From Crossiella sp. SN42 (GTDB lineage Bacteria > Actinomycetota > Actinomycetes > Mycobacteriales > Pseudonocardiaceae): a stretch of 64,000 nt of DNA. Shown piece by piece: positions 37,098-47,155 of the stretch. Under the pieces are notes generated by a model, which was not told where the DNA came from, searched no databases, and was given only the letters and a program-made list of their open reading frames with translations. The DNA lies in assembly GCF_023897065.1 (NCBI RefSeq), contig NZ_JAMHIV010000017.1, forward strand, positions 149,985 to 213,984, written 5' to 3'. How positions within the stretch are numbered: the stretch's first letter is position 1; each line of letters opens with the position of its first letter. Position numbers and translations under genes: made by a program.

Positions 37098-37706
37098 GTG
37101 CTGATGCTGACCGTCCTGGAACTCGTCGGCATCGCGGTGTTCGCGGCCTCCGGCGCGCTGGCCGCGGTGCGGGCCCGGCTGGACGTCTTCGGCGTGGTCG
37201 TGCTCGGCATGACCACCGCGCTGGGCGGCGGCATCATCCGCGACGTGCTGCTCGGCCTGCACCCGCCGACCTCCCTGCGCACCTGGCCCTACCTGCTGGT
37301 TTCCGCGCTCACCGGCCTGCTGGTGTTCTTCTTCCACCCGCAGGTGGCCAAGCTGCGCCGGGCCGTGCTGCTGGCCGACGCGGTCGGCCTCGGCCTGTTC
37401 ACCACCGGCGGCACCACCACCGCGCTGGCCCTGGGCGCCCCGGTCTACACCGCCTGCCTGATCGGCATGACCACCGGCATCGGCGGCGGCGCCCTGCGCG
37501 ACCTGCTGCTGCGCGAGATCCCCACCGTGCTGCGCCAGGAGATCTACGCGGTGGCCGCGCTGGCCGGCGCGGTGGTGGTGGCCATCGGCTACCGGCTGAA
37601 CCTGCCCACCGGGCCGACCGCGATCATCGCCGCGGCCATGATCTGCGGCCTCCGGGTGCTCGCGCTCTGGCGCCGCTGGGACGCCCCACGTCCACGCGAA
37701 CGATAG
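37098..37706 (+). CDS. TRIC-type cation channel family protein (UPF0126, YicG-like)
   Basis: 202 residues with about seven membrane segments and the two internal repeats each carrying GGGxxRD ([14 protein letters not shown] and [14 protein letters not shown]). This doubled motif is diagnostic for the YicG/TRIC family, which forms trimeric monovalent-cation channels. The GTG start is followed directly by the first helix. It ends 16 bases before the MprA-type repeats. Confidence 0.92.
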   Translation: MLMLTVLELVGIAVFAASGALAAVRARLDVFGVVVLGMTTALGGGIIRDVLLGLHPPTSLRTWPYLLVSALTGLLVFFFHPQVAKLRRAVLLADAVGLGLFTTGGTTTALALGAPVYTACLIGMTTGIGGGALRDLLLREIPTVLRQEIYAVAALAGAVVVAIGYRLNLPTGPTAIIAAAMICGLRVLALWRRWDAPRPRER

Positions 37707-37722
37707 TTGTTGCTGGTCGCGG

Positions 37723-37749
37723 CTCAGCGTGCTCTCAGGCGACTCTTAG
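37723..37749. promoter_or_regulatory. MprA-type phased repeats upstream of mprA
   Basis: CTCAG at 37723, CTCAG at 37734 and CTTAG at 37745 are spaced exactly 11 bp, one helical turn, 23 bases before the mprA start. MprA is known to bind loosely conserved direct repeats with a CTCAG core. Autoregulation is inferred. Confidence 0.72.
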
Positions 37750-37771
37750 GGAAACCGGTCACACTACCGAT

Positions 37772-38467
37772 ATGCGCATCCTCGTTGTGGACGACGACCG
37801 AGCCGTTCGGGAGTCGTTGCGGCGGTCCCTGCAGTTCAACGGCTACCAGGTCGAGCTGGCCAACGACGGCCAGCAGGCGCTGGAGGTGCTGGGGCATAAC
37901 CGGCCGGACGCGATGGTGCTGGACGTGATGATGCCCAGGGTGGACGGCCTCGAGGTGTGCAGGCGGCTGCGCGGCACCGGCGACGACCTGCCGATCCTGG
38001 TGCTCACCGCGCGGGACGCGGTCTCCGACCGGGTGGCCGGGCTGGACGCCGGCGCCGATGACTACCTGCCCAAGCCGTTCGCGCTGGAGGAACTGCTGGC
38101 CAGGCTGCGCGCGCTGCTGCGCAGGGTCGGCCCCGACCAGGACACCGGACCGGCCGCGATGGCCGCGCTGCGCTTCGCCGACCTCGAGCTCGACCCCGGC
38201 ACCAGGGACGTGACCAGGGGCGGGCGGCCGATCAGCCTGACCCGCACCGAGTTCGCCCTGCTCGAGCTGCTCCTGCACCACCCGAGGCAGGTCCTGACCA
38301 GGGGCCGCATCCTCGAGGAGGTGTGGGGCTATGACTTCCCCACCTCGGGCAACGCGCTCGAGGTCTACGTCGGCTACCTGCGCCGCAAGACCGAGGCCAA
38401 CGGCGAACCGCGCCTGCTGCACACGGTCCGCGGCGTGGGCTACGTGCTCAGGGAGACCCCTCCGTGA
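37772..38467 (+). CDS. mprA: OmpR-family response regulator MprA
   Basis: 231 residues: receiver domain with DDD, phospho-acceptor D51 ([11 protein letters not shown]) and K in [13 protein letters not shown], followed by a winged-helix DNA-binding domain ([30 protein letters not shown]). The pairing with MprB and the downstream pepD, moaB and mscL genes matches the mycobacterial mprAB locus for envelope stress. Its stop overlaps the mprB GTG. Confidence 0.93.
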   Translation: MRILVVDDDRAVRESLRRSLQFNGYQVELANDGQQALEVLGHNRPDAMVLDVMMPRVDGLEVCRRLRGTGDDLPILVLTARDAVSDRVAGLDAGADDYLPKPFALEELLARLRALLRRVGPDQDTGPAAMAALRFADLELDPGTRDVTRGGRPISLTRTEFALLELLLHHPRQVLTRGRILEEVWGYDFPTSGNALEVYVGYLRRKTEANGEPRLLHTVRGVGYVLRETPP

Positions 38468-39939
38468 CCGAGGTGCCCACCGTGCGGGTCGGCCGGGACC
38501 GCGGCCCGCAGCACCCCCGCATGCAGCGGGTCACCCTGCGGAACCGGCTCACCCTCTTCGCCGCGGTCGGCGTGGGCACCGCCGTCGCGCTGGTCTCCCT
38601 GGCCGCCTACTTCACCGTGCGCACCAGCCTGTACAACGAGCTGGACGAGCAGCTGCTCAACCGGGCCAAGGTGGCCGCGGAGAGCTCGCTGGCCCAGGTG
38701 ATCGAGCTGCAACGACAGTCCCCGGCCGTGTTCGAGGCCATCGACCTGCGGCTGGGCGTGGTCCAGCTGCTCTCCGACGGCCGGACCCAGCTGTTCATCC
38801 CGCCGAACGCGCCAGCGGTGCCCTACGGCCCGGACGAGATCGACGTGGCGGCCGGGCTGAAGCGGGACAACATCCGCACCGACAACCGCACCGACCAGCG
38901 GGTGGTCGCCGCACCCATCGACCCCGGGTTCGCCCTGGTGATCGCGCAGCCGCTGCACCCGACCAGGGACACCCTGGCCCGGCTGGCCTGGGTGCTCTTC
39001 GCCGTCGGCGGCGCGGGCATCGTGCTGGCCGCCGCCGGTGGCCTCGGCGTGGCGCGCACCGCGCTGCGGCCGGTGGAGCGACTGACCAAGGCCGCCGAGC
39101 ACGTGGCCAGGACCGGTGACCTGCAACCGATCCCGGTCACCAGCGAGGACGACGAGCTGGCCAGGCTGACCAACAGCTTCAACGCGATGCTGGCCGCGCT
39201 GGCCGACTCCCAGGAACGCCAGCGCAGGCTGGTCGCCGACGCCGGGCACGAGCTGCGCACCCCGCTGACCTCCTTGCGCACCAACCTGGAACTGCTGGTC
39301 GCCTCGCAGCAGGCCGGCGCCAAGTACCGGCTCTCCGACGAGGACCGGGCCGAGATCTACGCCGACGTGCGGGCCCAGATCGAGGAGCTGACCACGCTGA
39401 TCGGCGACCTGGTCGAGCTGGCCCGCGACGACGCGCCGTTCGTGGTGCACGAGTCGGTCGAGCTGGTCGACGTGGTGGAGCGCGCCCTGGACCGGGCCCG
39501 GCGCCGCGCGCCCGGCGTCAGCCTGGACATCCGGCTGCGCCCGTGGACCCTGGTCGGCGATGCCAACGCGCTGGAGCGGGCGGTGATGAACCTGCTGGAC
39601 AACGCGGTCAAGTGGTCGCCGCCGGATGGCCGGGTGCGCGTGGAGCTGCGCCAGGCCGGGGCGCAGGCCGCGGTGCTGGAGGTGGCCGACAGCGGTCCGG
39701 GCATCGCCGAGGACGACCTGCCGCACGTGTTCGAGCGCTTCTACCGCTCCACCGAGGCCCGCACCCTGCCCGGCTCCGGGCTCGGGCTGGCCATCGTGAA
39801 GCAGGTGGCCGAGCGGCACGGCGGCACTGTCACCGCGGGCCGCGCGGCCGAGGGCGGCGCGCTGATGTCGTTGTGGCTGCCGGGAAACCCGTCGGAGACC
39901 TTCCACACCGACGAGTACCCGGCAGCCACCCAGAGCTAG
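38464..39939 (+). CDS. mprB: Envelope-stress sensor histidine kinase MprB
   Basis: 491 residues. Two membrane helices (about 25-47 and 170-195) flank a periplasmic-side loop of about 120 residues. Then come HAMP ([20 protein letters not shown]), the dimerisation His in [20 protein letters not shown] and an ATPase domain with N box ([10 protein letters not shown]) and G boxes ([22 protein letters not shown]). It phosphorylates MprA in response to cell-wall stress. Its stop shares the palindrome CTAG with the stop of the convergent permease gene. Confidence 0.93.
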   Translation: MTEVPTVRVGRDRGPQHPRMQRVTLRNRLTLFAAVGVGTAVALVSLAAYFTVRTSLYNELDEQLLNRAKVAAESSLAQVIELQRQSPAVFEAIDLRLGVVQLLSDGRTQLFIPPNAPAVPYGPDEIDVAAGLKRDNIRTDNRTDQRVVAAPIDPGFALVIAQPLHPTRDTLARLAWVLFAVGGAGIVLAAAGGLGVARTALRPVERLTKAAEHVARTGDLQPIPVTSEDDELARLTNSFNAMLAALADSQERQRRLVADAGHELRTPLTSLRTNLELLVASQQAGAKYRLSDEDRAEIYADVRAQIEELTTLIGDLVELARDDAPFVVHESVELVDVVERALDRARRRAPGVSLDIRLRPWTLVGDANALERAVMNLLDNAVKWSPPDGRVRVELRQAGAQAAVLEVADSGPGIAEDDLPHVFERFYRSTEARTLPGSGLGLAIVKQVAERHGGTVTAGRAAEGGALMSLWLPGNPSETFHTDEYPAATQS

Positions 39940-40814
39940 CCCTTGGTCGAGCCGAGGGGGAGCCCGGCGACGAAGTGGCGTTGCAGGGTGAAGAAGACCA
40001 CCAGCGTGGGCACCGCGACCAGCAGCGAGCCGGCCGCGATCAGGTTGTTGTCCTTGAAGAACTGGCCGCCGAGGTTGTTCAGCGCCGAGGTGATCGGCAT
40101 CTTGTCCCCGGTCTGGATCAGCACCAGCGCCCACAGGAAGTCGTTGTAGATCCAGGTGAACTCCAGCGTGGCCAGCGCGGCCAGCACCGGACGGCACAGC
40201 GGCAGGATCACCTGCCAGTACTGCCGGAACACCCCGGCGCCGTCCACCCTGGCCGCCTCGGTCAGCTCCATCGGGATGGTCTTCATGTAGTTGCTCAGCA
40301 CGAAGACGCAGAACCCGGTCTGGAACGCGACGTGGATCAGGATCACGCCCAGCTGCGAGTCCAGCAGCGAACCGGACTCGCTGAGCCACTCCGGCAGCTC
40401 GATCAACCGGTACAGCCGGTACAGCGGGGTGACGATCACCTGCTGCGGGAACAGGTTGCCCGCGGTGAACAGCATCAGCAGCGCCAGGTTGAACCGGAAG
40501 CTGAAGCGGGACACCACAAAGGCGACCATCGAGCTGAAGAACAGCGTGATCACCAGCGCCGGGATGGTGATGATCAGCGTGTTCAGGTAGTAGTGCGGCA
40601 GCTCGGCCTGCTCCCAGGCCTTGCCGAAGTTGTCCAGCGTCAGCTCGGTCGGCCAGGAGAAGTAGCCGTTCTTGTTGGTGTCGTCGATGGTGCGCAGCGA
40701 GGCGAAGGCCGCCCACAACACCGGCGCCAGCCACACCAGGCAGGTCGCGATCAGGAAGGTGTGCAGCGCGATCCGCCCGGCGCGCCCGGTGGCCGTGCTC
40801 GTCGTGCCGGTCAC
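39936..40814 (-). CDS. Sugar ABC transporter permease, MalG-type
   Basis: 292 residues with six membrane segments and the cytoplasmic EAA loop (ELTEAARVDGAGVFRQYWQV) that docks to the ATPase. It overlaps the MalF-type gene by 4 bases and is the last gene of the operon. No ATPase gene is present, so a shared MsiK-like ATPase encoded elsewhere is probably used, as is common in actinomycetes. Confidence 0.93.
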   Translation of the reverse strand: MTGTTSTATGRAGRIALHTFLIATCLVWLAPVLWAAFASLRTIDDTNKNGYFSWPTELTLDNFGKAWEQAELPHYYLNTLIITIPALVITLFFSSMVAFVVSRFSFRFNLALLMLFTAGNLFPQQVIVTPLYRLYRLIELPEWLSESGSLLDSQLGVILIHVAFQTGFCVFVLSNYMKTIPMELTEAARVDGAGVFRQYWQVILPLCRPVLAALATLEFTWIYNDFLWALVLIQTGDKMPITSALNNLGGQFFKDNNLIAAGSLLVAVPTLVVFFTLQRHFVAGLPLGSTKG

Positions 40815-41764
40815 GGCCGATCCTCCTTGCGGAAGGTCTGCATCAGGTAGGTGATGATGAAGCCCATCGAGATCAGCAGCAGCACCACGGCCAGCGCCGA
40901 GCCCCAGCCGATCCGGCTGGCCTCGCCGATGATGTTGTCGGTGACCAGGATGGACAGCAGCTCCAGCCCCTGACGGCCCTTGTTGATGATGTAGACGATG
41001 TCGAAGGCCCGCAGCGCCTCGATCACGGTGATCACCAGCACCACGATGTTCACCGGCTTGAGCGCGGGGAAGGTGACCTGCCAGAAGGTCTGCCAGGCGC
41101 TCGCCCCGTCCAGCGCGGCCGCCTCCTTCAGCGAGGGGTCCACCGCCTTGAGCCCGGCCAGGAACAGCAGCATCACGTACCCGGCGTGCCGCCAGCCCGC
41201 CGCGACCAGCACCGCGTACAGGTTGATGTCCGGATCACCCAGCCAGTTGGTCGGATGGTCGTTCGCGGTGCCCAGCAGGTTGTTCAGCAGCCCCTGGTCC
41301 GGCTGGTAGATCAGCTGCCAGATGAACCCGATCAGGGCCAGCGACAACATCATCGGCAGGTACAGCACGCTCTGGTAGATCCGGCCCAGCCGCAGCTTGC
41401 GGTCCAGCAGCACCGCCATGAACAAGCCGAACAGGGTCGGCAGCACCAGCAGGAACGCCAGCCAGATCAGGTTGTTCCACAGCGCGGGCCAGAACCTGGG
41501 GTAGGTGGTGAGGATGTCGGTGTAGTTCTGCAAGCCGACGAACTTGATGTCCCCAACCCCGCCGATGCCGTCCCATTCGGTGAAGGACAACAGGATCGAG
41601 CCCAGCGCGGGGAACCACACCAGGCCCAGGTGCAGCAGCGAGGGGATGCCGAGCATCACCGCGAGCACCACCTTGTCGGTGGCGGTGAACGCGCTGGCCC
41701 TGCGCCGCCTGCGTTTGGGCGATGGCGCGCTCGTGGCGGCGGGCGCTGTGTCCAGGACAGTCAT
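40811..41764 (-). CDS. Sugar ABC transporter permease, MalF-type
   Basis: 317 residues. The N-terminus is Arg-rich and cytosolic (SPKRRRRRASAF), followed by six membrane segments and an EAA loop (SLKEAAALDGASAWQTFWQV). Partner of the MalG-type permease in an oligosaccharide or polyol importer of the CUT1 family. It lies 5 bases after the binding-protein gene. Confidence 0.93.
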   Translation of the reverse strand: MTVLDTAPAATSAPSPKRRRRRASAFTATDKVVLAVMLGIPSLLHLGLVWFPALGSILLSFTEWDGIGGVGDIKFVGLQNYTDILTTYPRFWPALWNNLIWLAFLLVLPTLFGLFMAVLLDRKLRLGRIYQSVLYLPMMLSLALIGFIWQLIYQPDQGLLNNLLGTANDHPTNWLGDPDINLYAVLVAAGWRHAGYVMLLFLAGLKAVDPSLKEAAALDGASAWQTFWQVTFPALKPVNIVVLVITVIEALRAFDIVYIINKGRQGLELLSILVTDNIIGEASRIGWGSALAVVLLLISMGFIITYLMQTFRKEDRP

Positions 41765-41769
41765 CGGCC

Positions 41770-43068
41770 TCAGCCCGTGAAGATGTTCTTGGCCTGGTCG
41801 GCCATGCCCTTGAGCACCGAGTCCACGTCATTGGGGTTGGTGAGGAAGGCGTTGATCCCGTTGATGGCCGCGTCGTTGGCGAAGCGCGGGTCGGTGTCGC
41901 GGTCCAGGAACTGGGTGATGTGCTTGGCCTCGGCGACGAACTTCACGCACTTCTTCTGCAGCTCGTTGTAGCCGCTGGTGTCGGCCTTGCCGCTGGCCGC
42001 GATGGTCACCGGGTCGGTCTTGAGGTAGGCCAGCTGCGCGGCCGGTCCGGCCAGGTAGGTCAGCAGCTTGCGCGCGCCTTCCTCGTTGCCGGGCTTCTTG
42101 GCCAGCATGAACCCGTCGATCGGGGCCTCGACGGTGTCCGTGCCGAAGGTCGGGTTGATCTCCGGGAAGGCGAAGAAGTCCAGGTCGTTCAGCTCGTTCT
42201 TCATCTGCTGACCGATCTGCTGGGCGCCGACGATCATCATGCCGCCCTTGCCCTGCTGGATGGTCTGCGCGGCCTCCTGCCACTCCCGGCCCAGCGGGTT
42301 CTCCTGGTACAGCGGCAACATCCGCTTCCAGTTGTCGAAGACGTCGCGGACCTTTTTGCCCTGCCAGTCCTCCTTGCCGGCCATCAGGCTGACGTGGAAC
42401 TCGTAGCCGTTGGTGCGCAGGTTCAGCTGGTCGAAGGTGCCCAGCTGCGGCCAGCCGTTCTTCTGCCCCACCGCCATCGGCGCCAGGCCGTCGCTCTTCA
42501 TCTTGCCGCCGAGCGCGATCAGCTCGTCGAAGGTCTTGGGCACCTGGTACCCGCGCTGCTGCCAAATGCTCGGCCGGTAGAACACCGCCCACGGGTAGGA
42601 GTAGAACGGCACGAAGTACTGCTTGCCGTCACTGCCGGTGGCCGCTTCCTTCTGCGCCGGGGTGAAGTTGTCGCCAATGGTCTGCCAGAGGTCGGACAGG
42701 TCCCCGGCCAGGTTCTTGCTCGCGAAGAAGCGCATCCGGTAGCCGGCGAACCAGGACCAGACGTCATCCGGCCTGCCCTGCAGGTAGTTGTTGATCTGCT
42801 GCTGGTAGGTCTCGTGGTCCTTCGTGTTGATCTTGACCTCGAGGCCGTTCTGCTGCTTGAAGGTCTCCATCACCGCGGCGATGCCCTCGCGCGGCACGGC
42901 GTCGGAGTAGTTGGAGCCGAAGGACACGGTCTTGCCGTCACCGGCGGACCCCCCGGAACCGCAGGCGGCCAGGCCGGGCACGGCGGCCAGCGCGGACGCG
43001 CCGAGCAGGCCCTTGAGCACGGTGCGACGGCCGAGCAGCGGGTTGGGCGGTAACGGTGAGTTGGCCAT
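41770..43068 (-). CDS. Sugar-binding lipoprotein of ABC transporter
   Basis: 432 residues, ATG 43068 with AGGAG five bases upstream. The N-terminus has a twin-arginine motif (GRRTVLKGLLG) and a lipobox ending at the Cys of LAACGSGG, so it is probably a Tat-exported lipoprotein. The body is an extracellular solute-binding family 1 protein (DVWSWFAGYRMRFFA, PIDGFMLAKKPGNEEGARKLL). It delivers a sugar to the two permeases; the neighbouring DeoR regulator and galT suggest galactose-containing compounds. Confidence 0.93.
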   Translation of the reverse strand: MANSPLPPNPLLGRRTVLKGLLGASALAAVPGLAACGSGGSAGDGKTVSFGSNYSDAVPREGIAAVMETFKQQNGLEVKINTKDHETYQQQINNYLQGRPDDVWSWFAGYRMRFFASKNLAGDLSDLWQTIGDNFTPAQKEAATGSDGKQYFVPFYSYPWAVFYRPSIWQQRGYQVPKTFDELIALGGKMKSDGLAPMAVGQKNGWPQLGTFDQLNLRTNGYEFHVSLMAGKEDWQGKKVRDVFDNWKRMLPLYQENPLGREWQEAAQTIQQGKGGMMIVGAQQIGQQMKNELNDLDFFAFPEINPTFGTDTVEAPIDGFMLAKKPGNEEGARKLLTYLAGPAAQLAYLKTDPVTIAASGKADTSGYNELQKKCVKFVAEAKHITQFLDRDTDPRFANDAAINGINAFLTNPNDVDSVLKGMADQAKNIFTG

Positions 43069-43462
43069 GGTGACTCCTGTCGCGGCTACCGAGATGTATC
43101 GAACTATTTCCAACAAAGTTGCGCACAATGTGGTAGCCGCCACAGGCCGCTGTCAAGGCCGAGAAGCCCCGCATCAGGCCAAGTGGAGCAAGAAGATGCC
43201 GGTTCGTTAGCGGGTTCAGATAGGTGAACGACTCAAACAGGTATCAACAACCTCCGATGTTCGACTGTGTTTGACGTGTGCGGTTCTCGTAGGCCACCCT
43301 GGACGCCGCCAGTCGCCCACCCGTCACTCAGGTCACGAGCCGGTTCGGGGTGGTGCGTCGGCACGGGTCGCGACCGGGCGAGCCCGTATCGTGACTGGTC
43401 GCGATCAACCATCGCGACGCCCCGGCGGGCGGTGTCGCCGCGGCGCGGGAAGTGGGGTAGAG
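43069..43462. promoter_or_regulatory. Divergent control region of sugar transporter and DeoR/galT operons
   Basis: 394 bases without a supportable gene. GCGGCTACC (43082-43090) and GGTAGCCGC (43132-43140) form a 9-bp inverted repeat with a 41-base spacer near the transporter start. Further out, CAAACAG and CTGTGTTTG form a weaker pair around 43235-43275. These are candidate DeoR operators; the region is less GC-rich than its surroundings. Confidence 0.45.
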
Positions 43463-44266
43463 GTGCTCGCTCGGCAGCGGCAGGCGGTGATCCTGGAGGA
43501 GATCCGCCGCACCGGCGCGGTCCGGGTCTCCGACCTGGTCACCCGGCTCGGGGTCTCGGACATGACGGTCCGCAGGGACCTGGACGTGCTGGCCCGCACG
43601 GGTCTGGTGGAGAAGGTCTACGGCGGCGCCACCTCGGTGGCCGGGCGCAGTACCGATGAGCCCGGGTTCGAGGCCAAGTCGGTGCGCCAGCTGCCGGAGA
43701 AGGAGTCGATCGCCGCGCTGGCCGCCGGCATGGTCCGGCCGGGCACCGCGATCGGCCTGTCCGCGGGCACCACCACCTGGACCATGGCCCGGTTCCTGGA
43801 CGACGTGCCGGACCTGACCGTGGTGACCAACTCGATCCGGGTGGCCGACGTGCTGCAGCAGCGCGGGCGCACCGACCGGACCGTGGTGCTCACCGGCGGG
43901 GTGCGCACGCCCTCGGACGCGCTGGTCGGCCCGGTGGCCGTGCAGGCGCTGCGCGCGCTGCACCTGGACGTGGTCTACCTGGGCGTGCACGGGATGGCCC
44001 CGCAGGCCGGGTTCACCACGCCGAACCTGAACGAGAGCGAGACCGACCGAGCGCTGGTCGACGCGGCCAGCAGGCTGGTCGTGCTCGCGGACAACACCAA
44101 ATGGGGAACGGTGGGCATCTCCACGATCGCCGGCCTTGACGAGGCGGATGTGCTGATCACTGACGAGGGACTGGGCGCGGAGGCCCGGCAGGTGCTGGCC
44201 GAGCAGGTGGGCGAGCTGGTGCTGGCGCCGGTGTCCGCCCGGTCCGGGGACGAGGAGCTGGCGTGA
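43463..44266 (+). CDS. DeoR-family transcriptional regulator
   Basis: 267 residues from GTG 43463; the frame upstream of it is non-conserved. N-terminal DeoR helix-turn-helix (VRVSDLVTRLGVSDMTVRRD LDVL region) and C-terminal sugar-phosphate sensor domain (IGLSAGTTTWTMARFLDD, VVLTGGVRTPSDALVGPVA, VLADNTKWG). DeoR proteins usually repress sugar genes and are released by a phosphorylated sugar. Its position between the ABC importer and galT makes both likely targets. It overlaps galT by 4 bases. Confidence 0.92.
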   Translation: MLARQRQAVILEEIRRTGAVRVSDLVTRLGVSDMTVRRDLDVLARTGLVEKVYGGATSVAGRSTDEPGFEAKSVRQLPEKESIAALAAGMVRPGTAIGLSAGTTTWTMARFLDDVPDLTVVTNSIRVADVLQQRGRTDRTVVLTGGVRTPSDALVGPVAVQALRALHLDVVYLGVHGMAPQAGFTTPNLNESETDRALVDAASRLVVLADNTKWGTVGISTIAGLDEADVLITDEGLGAEARQVLAEQVGELVLAPVSARSGDEELA

Positions 44267-45351
44267 GGCGCACCACGGCCAAGCTGGCCGACGGCCGCGA
44301 GATCATCTACTTCGACGACTCCCCGGAGGCCCCCGCGCGCACCGCGGTGGACACCAGGGACCTGCCGGAGCAGAAGCCCAGCTCGGAGATCCGCCGGGAC
44401 CCGCTCACCGGCGAGTGGGTGGCCATGGCCTCGCACCGGCAGACCCGCACCTACAAGCCACCGGCCGACCTCTGTCCACTGTGTCCGACCACGCCGGGCC
44501 GCCCGACCGAGATCCCGGAGTCCAGTTACGACGTCGCGGTGTTCGAGAACCGCTTCCCGTCGCTGTCCCAGCACGTGCCGGACGTGCCGTCCATTGTGGA
44601 CGGTGTGCCGATGGCGGAGCGCCGTCCGGGCACCGGCCGCTGCGAGGTGGTCTGCTTCACCTCCGACCACAACTCGGCCTTCGCCGCGCTCACCCCGGCC
44701 AGGGTGCGCACCGTGGTGGACGCCTGGGCCGACCGCAGCGCCGAGCTGGGCGCGCTGGCCGGGGTCGAGCAGGTGTTCTGCTTCGAGAACCGCGGCGAGG
44801 AGATCGGCGTCACCCTGCACCACCCGCACGGGCAGATCTACGCCTACCCGTTCGTCACCCCGCGCACCGAGCGCATGCTGGCCACCGCCAAGGCCTACCG
44901 CGAAGAGCACGGAACCCACGTCCTCGGCGACCTGATCGAGGCCGAACTGGCCCAGCAGACCCGCGTGGTGGCCACCAGCGAACACTGGGTCGCCCTGGTC
45001 CCGCCTGCCGCCCGCTGGCCGGTCGAGGTCATCCTGGCCCCGCGCCGCCAGGCAGCCGACATCCCGGACCTGACCGAGCCCGAACGCGACGACTTCGCCA
45101 CCCTGTACCTGGACGTCCTGCGCCGCCTGGACCGCCTCTACGACCGCCCCCTGCCCTACATCGCGGCCTGGAACCAGGCCCCGGTGCACGCGCCGAGGGA
45201 GCTGTCCTGGCTGCACCTGCAGGTGTTCTCGGTGCTGCGGACCGCGGACAAGCTGAAGTACCTGGCGGGTTCGGAGTCCGGCATGGCGGTGTGGATCAAC
45301 GACGCCACCCCGGAACAGATCGCCGAACGCCTGCGCGCCGCCGGAACCTGA
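44263..45351 (+). CDS. galT: Galactose-1-phosphate uridylyltransferase
   Basis: 362 residues, GTG start coupled to the DeoR stop. N-terminal zinc site CPLCP, active-site VTLHHPHGQIYAYPF with the nucleophilic His of HPH, and C-terminal WLHLQVFSVLRTADKLKYLAGSE region as in bacterial GalT. It converts galactose-1-phosphate with UDP-glucose in the Leloir pathway. galK and galE are not in the window; galU is 6 kb downstream. Confidence 0.95.
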   Translation: MRRTTAKLADGREIIYFDDSPEAPARTAVDTRDLPEQKPSSEIRRDPLTGEWVAMASHRQTRTYKPPADLCPLCPTTPGRPTEIPESSYDVAVFENRFPSLSQHVPDVPSIVDGVPMAERRPGTGRCEVVCFTSDHNSAFAALTPARVRTVVDAWADRSAELGALAGVEQVFCFENRGEEIGVTLHHPHGQIYAYPFVTPRTERMLATAKAYREEHGTHVLGDLIEAELAQQTRVVATSEHWVALVPPAARWPVEVILAPRRQAADIPDLTEPERDDFATLYLDVLRRLDRLYDRPLPYIAAWNQAPVHAPRELSWLHLQVFSVLRTADKLKYLAGSESGMAVWINDATPEQIAERLRAAGT

Positions 45352-45392
45352 GAGGAACTCAGGGCGGAAACACAAGAGAGCCAAAGCTGGGT

Positions 45393-45408
45393 CTCAGCAC
45401 GTTCTCAG
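45393..45408. promoter_or_regulatory. MprA-type phased repeats upstream of pepD
   Basis: TCTCAG at 45392-45397 and TCTCAG at 45403-45408 have the same 11-bp phase as the sites before mprA. They lie 23 bases before the pepD start, the same distance as at mprA. A further CTCAG is at 45358. Confidence 0.75.
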
Positions 45409-45431
45409 GTCCGGGCCCCACAGTAAGTGCC

Positions 45432-47024
45432 ATGACCGAGAACACCCCCGGCGCTCCGGGCCCCAAGCCAGAGCGCCCGCAGCAGTCAGCCGAGGGCACC
45501 ACCCCCGCGGAGCACACCCCGGACTCGCCATGGGCCCCCCAGCAGCAGCGCGGCCTGGACTCCGGTTTCGGCGAGGCCCCCTCGGCAGCCCAGTCCGACT
45601 CCGACGCGCAGCCGACCCCGGGCGGCCAGCCCAGCTCCGGCGCGCAGCCCACTTCCGGCAGCCAGCCCAGCTCGGGCGGCCACCTCGGTTTCGGCACCCA
45701 GCCGGGTTCCGGCGGCGCGCCCGGTCACCAGCCCGGCTCCGGCTTCGGCGGCCAGCCCGGCACCGGCCCCCAGCCGAACCTCGGCGGCCACACCCCCGGC
45801 GGCTACCCGCCGCCCGGCGGCCCCGACTACGGCGCCCCCCTGACCAACCCCCTCGGCGTCCCGGTGCAGACCGTGCAGCCGCAGCGCAAGGCGGGCGGGC
45901 GCGGCAAGCTCGTCGCCGGCGCGCTCGCGCTGGTGCTGCTCGGCGGCGCGATCGGCGGCGGCATCGGCGGCGCGGTCGCGTACAACCTCGCGGGTTCCTC
46001 GGCCCCGTCCTCCAGCAACTCGCTCAACGACCCCCGTCCGCCGGCCAGGGACATCAACAGCCCGGCGCCGCAGGGCTCGATCGAGCAGGTGGCGCAGAAG
46101 GTGCTGCCGAGCGTGGTGCAGATCAAGGTCATCGCGCCCGGCGGCGCGGGCTCCGGCTCGGGCGTCGTGCTCAGCAGTGACGGCATGATCCTGACCAACA
46201 ACCACGTGGTCGAGGCCGCGGCCAACGGCGGCCAGATCACCGTGCAGTTCAACGACGGCCGGACCGCGACGGCCAAGATCGTCGGCAGGGACGCCACCTC
46301 CGACCTGGCCGTGCTCAAGGCCGACGGCGTCTCCGGCCTGACCGCCGCCGAGCTCGGCCGCTCCGACGACCTGCGGGTCGGCCAGCAGGTGGTCGCCATC
46401 GGCGCGCCGTTCGGCCTGTCCAGCACCGTCACCAGCGGCATCGTCAGCGCGCTGCAGCGCCCGGTGCGCACCGGCGACACCCCGGACCAGAGCACCGTGA
46501 TGGACGCGGTGCAGACCGACGCCGCGATCAACCCCGGCAACTCCGGCGGCGCGCTGGTGGACATGCAGGGCAAGGTCATCGGCATCAACTCGGCCATCCG
46601 CACCGCCACCGGCTCGCAGCAGCAGGGCGGCTCGATCGGCCTCGGCTTCGCCATCCCGGTGGACCAGGCCCGCCGGATCGCGGACGAGCTGATCAAGAAC
46701 GGCAAGGCCACCCACTCGCTGCTCGGCGTCGGCCTCGGCCAGCAGCAGCCCGGCGGTGGCCAGCAGCAGCAACAGCAGCAGGTCGCGGGCGCCACGGTCT
46801 CCCAGGTCACCCCCGGCGGCGCGGCCGACCAGGCCGGGATCAAGGTCGGCGACGTGATCACCAAGATCGACAACCGCCGGATCAGCGACGCCGACTCGCT
46901 GATCGCCGCGGTCCGCTCCTACGCCCCCGGCACCAAGGTCAAGCTGACCATCAACACCGGCGGCGGTGACCGCGTGGTCGAGGCGACCCTGGGCAGCCAG
47001 ACCCTCGACAACGGCGGTCGCTGA
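45432..47024 (+). CDS. pepD: Membrane-anchored HtrA-like serine protease PepD
   Basis: 530 residues. A 150-residue cytoplasmic tail rich in Gly, Pro, Gln and Ser precedes one membrane helix (LVAGALALVLLGGAIGGGIG). Then comes the trypsin-like domain with H258 (TNNHVVEA), D291 (SDLAVLK) and S371 (GNSGGALV), a Gln-rich linker, and a PDZ domain (GGAADQAGIKVGDVITKIDN). It degrades or refolds damaged envelope proteins. In mycobacteria pepD directly follows mprB and is an MprA target; here the MprA-type box is kept although the genes are 5.5 kb apart. Confidence 0.94.
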   Translation: MTENTPGAPGPKPERPQQSAEGTTPAEHTPDSPWAPQQQRGLDSGFGEAPSAAQSDSDAQPTPGGQPSSGAQPTSGSQPSSGGHLGFGTQPGSGGAPGHQPGSGFGGQPGTGPQPNLGGHTPGGYPPPGGPDYGAPLTNPLGVPVQTVQPQRKAGGRGKLVAGALALVLLGGAIGGGIGGAVAYNLAGSSAPSSSNSLNDPRPPARDINSPAPQGSIEQVAQKVLPSVVQIKVIAPGGAGSGSGVVLSSDGMILTNNHVVEAAANGGQITVQFNDGRTATAKIVGRDATSDLAVLKADGVSGLTAAELGRSDDLRVGQQVVAIGAPFGLSSTVTSGIVSALQRPVRTGDTPDQSTVMDAVQTDAAINPGNSGGALVDMQGKVIGINSAIRTATGSQQQGGSIGLGFAIPVDQARRIADELIKNGKATHSLLGVGLGQQQPGGGQQQQQQQVAGATVSQVTPGGAADQAGIKVGDVITKIDNRRISDADSLIAAVRSYAPGTKVKLTINTGGGDRVVEATLGSQTLDNGGR

Positions 47025-47155
47025 CCCCAAGACCCCCGGTCACAGCCACCCGACCGGGCCGATCCGCGGCGCCGAAGTCCCGCGAAGCCCCTCTCGCGGA
47101 ACTTCGGCGCCGCGCACGCACATCCATCAACACCCGGCGAGGAGAGCCAGCTAAC

